Made by a program: the position numbers and the translations under genes. From positions 2,621,040 to 2,685,039 of the forward strand of contig CAJSYZ010000009.1 of the NCBI GenBank assembly GCA_910574455.1: 64,000 nucleotides of DNA, read 5' to 3'. The stretch is from Trichaptum fuscoviolaceum. Its lineage: Eukaryota > Basidiomycota > Agaricomycetes > Hymenochaetales > Trichaptaceae. Positions 60,236-64,000 of this stretch are shown here, piece after piece. Each line of letters begins with the position of its first letter. Position 1 is the first letter of the stretch. The notes beneath the pieces were generated by a model that searched no databases, was not told the DNA's origin, and worked only from the letters and a program-made list of their open reading frames with translations.

Positions 60236-63200
60236 TTCTTGGAAGCTAAATGCCACTCGTGGTACAATTTAGGAGGGACCTCCCAAGGCATCCGCATTTC
60301 GGTCTCCTACATATTTTGATTGAATTGAGTTGCCTGTGGCCCGTGGCCTGCTCCCTATGTACAATATACTAACCCATATACGGCGGATGAGAAGGTGTGT
60401 GAAAAGGTTTTAGCATCGATAAATTTCAAGTTAAAGGATGTATACAATGACATACTAGTAGTGGCATTTCATTGAATATTTTTACATTTCCATCCCAGTG
60501 TACTATGTAGTGTATGCGTGATGAAAATGACGTCATCCAAGTATAGTCTGTTCATTGAAGGTGGTATCCGCGAAATCGGAGAGTTTGATTGATGGTGCAT
60601 GTACACGCACATGCTGTAGAGATGATGTATTATTGTGTCAATATGTTTAGATCGCATTCAAATGAAAACTCCAGACAGAGGATTGCTCGACCATAGATAG
60701 ACACACTGGCACAACTGCAACCGTTCCTTTCCCATGCAAGGAAATGGCCGACATATTCGAAGACAAATCCCCACATTATACAATGGTAGATATGTACATG
60801 AGTATCTAAAGTACGACTATTGTCCAAATCGTTTGCTCCTGTATGTAAGTATGTACAGTATGTACTGCATATAGGAATATGTCCATATCATCGATGAAAG
60901 GATTTAAGAAATGTAAATCTGTGCGAGAGGAGGAGACGAAAGGTCAGAGCAAAATGCAAGGTGTGCGCAAGCTGCGATAAGTATATGACAAAGAGAACAG
61001 GGGATAAAGGCAGCACGAAAAAAATGCAACGGACAAACGACAGAAAACGAGGAAAGACAGATGACCAACAACAACCAGGACACGAAGAAATCATGGGACA
61101 GATCCGAGCGTTGACTGGGGTAGATGTATAAACCTCGCCGCGCTGAAAACATGAGGAGATGCGGAGTGATGGTATGAATTATGTACGGTCGACAAGAATC
61201 AACAAAAGGTGGGTGGGGTGTCTGAAGCCTGGCGTCCGTTTTTTAATGGGAGAGAAAAAAAGGTGTAGTGTCCGCGTGCAGTCCGTGCGTTAGTTTACGA
61301 CAATATAAACACAATAAACAGAGTCTGTCATACAGGTAAGGCAGATTGCTAAAGTTTCCTTCCGGGACGCGAACGGCCTATCCAATTCCTACCGCCAGCT
61401 TTGATTGCGGCAGAAAGCTTGTACCTATACTCCCGGAACCAGAAAGATCACTTGAATCAGCTCGAGGGGAGTCGTGACTGCTATACTCGGAAACGGGATC
61501 CGCAAACCGGAGAAAGAAATCGCCCTATTCAGAGAAATATGATGAATTTCAAATCAGAATTGTTTTTATATGAAGTCATAATGGAGATGCATCGCAAAAT
61601 GTGATTTTCCGGGTGTATTTCCAGAGAAGAAAATGAGAAAATGATGTGAAATAGAAAGGAACGAGAAAAAACGGTACATACATATATGTATATGCCAGCG
61701 GGGCACTGATAGGCACCGAGCGAGATGTCAAGCTTCAGCGCTTTCAGGACTGCAGAGCAGTGCAAAGCCTCTCTGCGTCCTCATTTCCGCCCGCCATATC
61801 TTGATCACATTGAATGGCCTTATTAAACCTTTCCGATTGTAAATTCTGGACCGAAATTGCAGATGTTTTGAGAAACAAGCGTCCGATGTATTTCATCATG
61901 TGGGTCCCAAAGTCTACCTGTATATCGGAGTTCTCCGGGTAAAGAACCTTCGGAAGACCGTGCCAAGAGCTCCGTCCCGGTTCTCCGTCCGACAACTGTA
62001 AACCATACTTCCAAAACAGTTTGGAAAACACTCAAATTATTTGAAGACGTAATTGTTGAAATGTTGAGGTGAAGGCACACACCCGCTGGTGCAATTGCTG
62101 CGATCCCGAAAGAAGACTGCCGACATGTACCAATGTTGAGTTGTTGAGATTTGGGGATTAAGTAAACTGGCCTCTATATCCAAAGACGTTGCCACAACCG
62201 AAGTGGTTGATATAGCGCAGAGGCCTCGCATGAGCAATATTCCTGCGCAGATCCAAACGATACGCTTCTCCCCTCTTCGTTCCTTCCAATTCGAACCCAA
62301 ACCCGTTCTGGCGCTCTATGTGTGTACACGCTCCACTTCCAAGCTATTGCAAGCGCTTTCGTACGTGGATGTCGAAGGTAGAGCGGGACCGAGGTGCAAT
62401 GCAAAGAAGTAGCATGAGTGCGGGGCCGAGCAGCGAGCGCGCGTAGTGAGGTGCTGAACGATATATGACGAAGTAGGATAGGATATATTGAAGAAATCGA
62501 AGGATGGCCATGGGAGATAGGCGTCGTGCCGGAGGTAGACAGTGGGAAACGAAGACAAAACACGGAAACGTGACATCAAGTTCAGATCAATGGATGTTGA
62601 CATCATACTATATGGATGAATGGGTAGATGTTTACAGATCAGGTCATATGGATGTTGCATACGCGAGATAGGTAGGAAAGGACAGATCTAATGAATGCAC
62701 AGCGGATGAAAGGGGGGAGAGCTATAGGTGTGTGCGCGCCAGGAGTACCGGCAGATAGATAGGGAAGCAGCGGGCGCTGCTCACGATGTTCGAAATCGAC
62801 CGATCGTACGTATGTGTTACGGAAGGCCAGCGCCCAGATCTTGCGGAATTGATCGCCCTGCCGAAATATACGAATCTTGATCTCGCACTAGCCTTGCAAT
62901 GCGATGATACGATGTAGTTTATCGATGTATCTGCTCTGTGACCTGTGATGAAGGACGAGGAAACAGAGGAAAGGAGAAGAAAGAAGAGGAGAGGAGAAAC
63001 AAAATAAAACAGAGGCGAAAATAGAATAAGGTGTAGATCTCAAATCTGTGGGGTTTAAGTTGCGGAGAGCACCATTGTAGTGACGACATGAGATTGCGAT
63101 CGTGAATTTAAGAGTCGTAGAGCATTTTCGAAAGCAAATGTAGATTATCGTCGTAAGAGCGTGTAGTATATAGATAGATAATCCAGACGAAAGCGAGGAT

Positions 63201-63608
63201 CAGAAGGTGGTGGAGTGTATGCCCAAGCCAGAGTGACGCAATATCAATATACGAAGCAAACGGAGATGGTCGTGATGGGGTCATGACAATCATGCGATAA
63301 CGTGAGGAATGAGGATCAAAGACCAGAATTGAAATAGCGGACAACAGATGAGGTGGAGGACAGAATGATGCGAGTAGAGAGATGGGCAAACAGGAGAGAA
63401 AATAAACGAAGAGAAGATGAATGAATATGAGGAAATGAAAGGAAAGGAAATGAAGAAGCGAACAGGAGATTTCAATGAGAACATAGGCAATAAATCAGAC
63501 AGCGAGGCAACGGCGGGGACGAACCGAAACTGAGAAAACCGACGACATCAATACCCTCCCCCTTCTCCACAACCTACACGCACCCGAAACAGCGCCGTGC
63601 GGCTCAAC
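60236..63608. other. Long gene-poor stretch
   Basis: 3.4 kb with only short open frames, none with a recognised motif. Part near 63.0-63.6 kb is probably the 3' UTR of the Rho gene. A non-coding RNA or a weakly conserved gene cannot be excluded. Confidence 0.5.
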
Positions 63609-63953
63609 TTAGCAAACCACACAACACCCCCACTTCTTCTCCCCCACTTCGGGTACCTTGCCACTGCTGCTCCGCCTATGATGAGACCGGTGCGCACCCG
63701 GCGCGACGCCCTCCCGCATCAGCATGCTTGCCCGCGTCGCCGCCTCAAACACGTCGTCCACACCCTCCGCCTTCAGCGCTGAGCATTCCTTGTACGCTCG
63801 TGCACCGATCTCGCGCGCCACCTCCTGAGCGGCGGACGTCTGCACATACAGATGTGACAACGGGGAGTTCGGAGGTGGGCGTAGGTCCGTCTTACACCCA
63901 ACGAGGATAACAGGGATCGTAGGGCCGCAGATAGATCGCACTTCTTCTATCCA
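63609..63953 (-). CDS. Rho-family small GTPase, C-terminal exon (partial)
   Basis: Last exon only; upstream exons lie beyond the window edge. It opens after an acceptor at 63954 with WIEEVRSICGPTIPVILVG, then CKTDL (guanine-binding N/T-K-x-D box), the Rho-type insert PPPNSPLSHLYVQT, ECSALKAEGVDDVFEAATRAS (the E-C-S-A box) and a basic hypervariable tail. It ends KKWGCCVVC, a CAAX-like prenylation box with a second Cys before it that may be palmitoylated. Rho proteins control actin and polarity at the membrane. The exact Rho class is not clear from this exon. Confidence 0.88.
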   Translation of the reverse strand, partial: WIEEVRSICGPTIPVILVGCKTDLRPPPNSPLSHLYVQTSAAQEVAREIGARAYKECSALKAEGVDDVFEAATRASMLMREGVAPGAHRSHHRRSSSGKVPEVGEKKWGCCVVC

Positions 63954-64000
63954 CTACAGGGTAGCGAATATTCAAGTGAGAAGTAGAAAGGAATGCACAG

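Noticed and set aside
61370..61605. 67-aa plus-strand frame (MIAAESLYLYSRNQ...)
   Set aside because: No family match, no splice partners seen, composition consistent with chance.

Overview
This is a eukaryotic, almost certainly Agaricomycete (Basidiomycota) nuclear segment. Genes are cut by many short GT-AG introns (about 45-65 nt), neighbours sit on both strands without operons, and the mobile fraction (Plavaka-type DNA transposon, Tf1/sushi-like chromovirus) is typical of mushroom-forming fungi. No rRNA, tRNA or CRISPR was found.

Left part (1-25.4 kb): nested mobile DNA. At 1-3.7 kb lies the 5' end of an LTR retrotransposon on the minus strand (LTR, primer site, broken gag-like frames) that runs off the left edge. 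3.7-5.5 kb is gene-poor and hairpin-rich, ending in a truncated minus-strand LTR (5514-5774). From about 5.8 to 25.4 kb is one composite: a Plavaka-type transposase gene (minus, 13988 to 5985) and a divergently transcribed coiled-coil/acidic-tail gene (plus, 14566 to 25422) that share a repeat-rich 0.6 kb spacer. Each is broken by an LTR element inserted in its coding sequence: a 4.0 kb non-autonomous element (6477-10507, 5-bp duplication GAGGG) in the transposase, and a 6.3 kb Ty3/gypsy chromovirus (17491-23829, 5-bp duplication GATAA) in the partner gene. In both hosts the reading frame resumes exactly across the insertion.

The most interesting signal is that all three LTR families carry an 11-12 nt segment inside the LTR that is the exact reverse complement of the sequence 2-3 nt beyond the LTR, where a primer-binding site belongs. 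This is the arrangement known from Tf1-type self-primed reverse transcription. In two families the segment lies about 34-38 nt downstream of a TATA box, i.e. at the predicted 5' end of the RNA. The chromovirus also has a GGGTTTT heptamer directly before the gag stop, with pol in the -1 frame and no ATG.

Right part (25.4-64 kb): ordinary, gene-dense host DNA. In order: an unrecognised 407-aa protein with a hydrophobic hairpin (+), dihydrofolate synthase (-), RNA polymerase III second-largest subunit (-), ERCC6L2-like Snf2 ATPase (+), otubain-type deubiquitinase (+), tRNA pseudouridine synthase PUS3/DEG1 (-), cytosolic leucyl-tRNA synthetase (+), an F-box-like protein (+), a cytochrome P450 (-), eIF2D/ligatin (+), beta-carbonic anhydrase (+), a second related P450 (+), a 3.4 kb gene-poor stretch, and the 3' end of a Rho-family GTPase (-) cut by the window edge. 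Several pairs are divergent with short shared promoters (RPC2/ERCC6L2-like, PUS3/LeuRS, P450/eIF2D).
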